Made by a program: the position numbers and the translations under genes
Assembly (NCBI RefSeq): GCF_000934545.1
Contig: NZ_CP010554.1
Location: 620,001 to 684,000 of the forward strand
DNA length: 64,000 bases
Source of the DNA: Rugosibacter aromaticivorans
GTDB taxonomy: Bacteria; Pseudomonadota; Gammaproteobacteria; Burkholderiales; Rhodocyclaceae
Direction of reading: 5' to 3'
Notes under the pieces: model-generated
Told to the model about the DNA's origin: nothing
The model's database searches: none
Seen by the model: the letters and a program-made list of their open reading frames with translations, nothing else
Shown: positions 63,075 through 64,000 of the stretch, piece after piece
Position numbering within the stretch: the first letter of the stretch is position 1
Layout: every line of letters starts with the position of its first letter

Positions 63075-63926
63075 ATGAGTCTTACCATCGAAAATTGCCT
63101 GGGTAATACTGGCTACTATTACGACCAGGCGGGTGACGATGCGGTTCTGCTGATTCACGGCTTGACTGGCACGCCGGCGGAAATGAAGCCGATTGCCACA
63201 CGACTTGCAAAACAAGGATTCAGCGTCATGTGTCCGGCTTTGGCAGGGCATTGCGGCAGTGTGGCGAATCTCAAAAAATCCCACTGGCAGGATTGGTATG
63301 GTGGCATCAGGGAGTCTTTTGATGCGCTCCGGGAAAAGCATGCGCGCGTGTATGTTTCCGGGTTGTCGATGGGCGCGCTGATGGCGTTGCTGCTAGCCAA
63401 AGAGAAAGGTGAGCGGGTGAGCGGGCTCTGCCTGCTGTCCACTACTTTTTTCTATGATGGCTGGAACATCCCGCATCTCAAGCGCAAGCTGTTGTTGCCC
63501 ATTGTTTTGCATAGCCCGCTCAAATACTTCATGTACTGGAATGAGACACCACCGTATGGCATCAAGTGTGAGCGGACTCGTGCCATGGTGCATGCGGTGC
63601 TGCAAAAGCGTGATTCGAAGGCAGCAGAAAAAGTCGGCATTTTTCGCACCCCGGCTGTGACGATATTCGAAAGTAACCGGCTGATCAACGCCACCAAGAA
63701 AGCCTTGCATCACGTTCAATCGCCCACGCTGATCGTTCATTCCACTGAAGACGATACCGCCAGCCTGAATAATGCGCACTATGTGGCAAAGCGGATTGCC
63801 TCAAAAAAAATAGAGAAATTTTTTGTGGATGATACGTATCACGTGCTGACCTTGGACAAACGCCGGGCTGACGTTGCCAACCGCATGGCTGGGTTTTTCA
63901 AACAATGCACCGCCAATCCAGCTTAG
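63075..63926 (+). CDS. Alpha/beta hydrolase (esterase/monoacylglycerol lipase-like)
   Basis: 283 residues. LLIHGLTGTPAEMKPIA (oxyanion region HGLTG), nucleophile in VSGLSMGAL (Ser98), acidic residue in VHSTEDDTAS and the His in DDTYHVLTLDKRR. This resembles bacterial carboxylesterase/monoglyceride lipases. Its place after an aminotransferase suggests it trims or releases an acylated intermediate, which is inference. Confidence 0.9.
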   Translation: MSLTIENCLGNTGYYYDQAGDDAVLLIHGLTGTPAEMKPIATRLAKQGFSVMCPALAGHCGSVANLKKSHWQDWYGGIRESFDALREKHARVYVSGLSMGALMALLLAKEKGERVSGLCLLSTTFFYDGWNIPHLKRKLLLPIVLHSPLKYFMYWNETPPYGIKCERTRAMVHAVLQKRDSKAAEKVGIFRTPAVTIFESNRLINATKKALHHVQSPTLIVHSTEDDTASLNNAHYVAKRIASKKIEKFFVDDTYHVLTLDKRRADVANRMAGFFKQCTANPA

Positions 63927-63932
63927 GGCCTG

Positions 63933-64000
63933 ATGCAGGAAAATCCACACAACCTGATTGAACCCGCCGCGTTAATTCGGCATTTTTTCCAACATCCGCC
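63933..64000 (+). CDS. Start of a next gene, cut by the window end
   Basis: ATG at 63933, 6 bp after the hydrolase stop codon, opens a frame beginning MQENPHNLIEPAALIRHFF that runs off the end. It is probably the fourth gene of the HAD-aminotransferase-hydrolase operon. Too short to identify. Confidence 0.55.
   Translation, partial: MQENPHNLIEPAALIRHFFQHP

Noticed and set aside
63629..63645. AAAAAGTCGGC inside the hydrolase gene
   Set aside because: The match stops after 11 bases and the rest of the element is missing.
1..64000. CRISPR arrays, tRNA or rRNA genes, intact insertion sequences
   Set aside because: I saw no regularly spaced repeats with unique spacers, no tRNA-like cloverleaf with TTCGA arm, no rRNA segments and no transposase frame.

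Overview
This window is chromosomal DNA from a Gram-negative betaproteobacterium, most likely of the Nitrosomonadales (Gallionellaceae/Sulfuricellaceae/Nitrosomonadaceae side). This assignment is inferred from gene content and order, not from a database search. The pointers are the purM-perM-hda-HAD block, yicC followed by gmk-rpoZ-spoT with a DUF3460 gene, hemW-rdgB-rph beside a protein kinase, thiS-thiG-trmB, and a complete System I cytochrome c maturation operon. Genes are dense, often overlap by four bases, and are moderately GC-rich. I see no rRNA, tRNA, CRISPR array or intact insertion sequence.

Layout. 0-8 kb: acyl-CoA oxidation and electron transfer (etfB end, etfA, an acyl-CoA dehydrogenase, ETF:quinone oxidoreductase, a thioesterase, a 3-oxoacid CoA-transferase pair) with a ComEA-like secreted protein. 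8-16 kb: solitary antitoxin-like gene, cysteine-poor Hsp33, Spx-like protein, a MacAB-like tripartite ABC exporter, an Old Yellow Enzyme and purM. 16-21 kb: perM, hda, HAD phosphatase, ABC-F protein. 20.7-27.6 kb: ccmABCDEFGHI. 27.8-35.4 kb: chromate resistance (chrA, ChrB domain), an orphan NodJ-like permease, thiS, thiG, a secreted protein, trmB, a decayed TauD-type dioxygenase and corA. 35.4-40.4 kb: hemW, rdgB, a small secreted protein, rph, a Ser/Thr kinase, yicC. 40.4-45 kb: an accessory insertion between yicC and gmk (flavin monooxygenase, frameshifted GGDEF gene, copper-chaperone group). 45-50 kb: gmk, rpoZ, spoT, DUF3460, an MFS transporter and a pore-like membrane protein. 50.4-60.8 kb: a CzcCBA-type metal efflux operon with its own two-component system, a second QseBC-like system, and a decayed histidine-kinase remnant. 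60.9-64 kb: a HAD phosphatase, class III aminotransferase and alpha/beta hydrolase operon that runs off the window.

The main non-genic signal is a family of at least thirteen short modular repeats. The core is GAAAAGTCGGCGCTGGTGAT followed by ACGGCG or ACGCCG. Copies lie between genes, inside the ccm operon, and in frame inside hslO, the MacA-like gene, hda, ccmI, hemW and a DUF2946 gene. Some carry an extra small GC hairpin or a tail of about 65 bp. The window also holds several decaying genes and a nine-C tract right after the start codon of the kinase gene.
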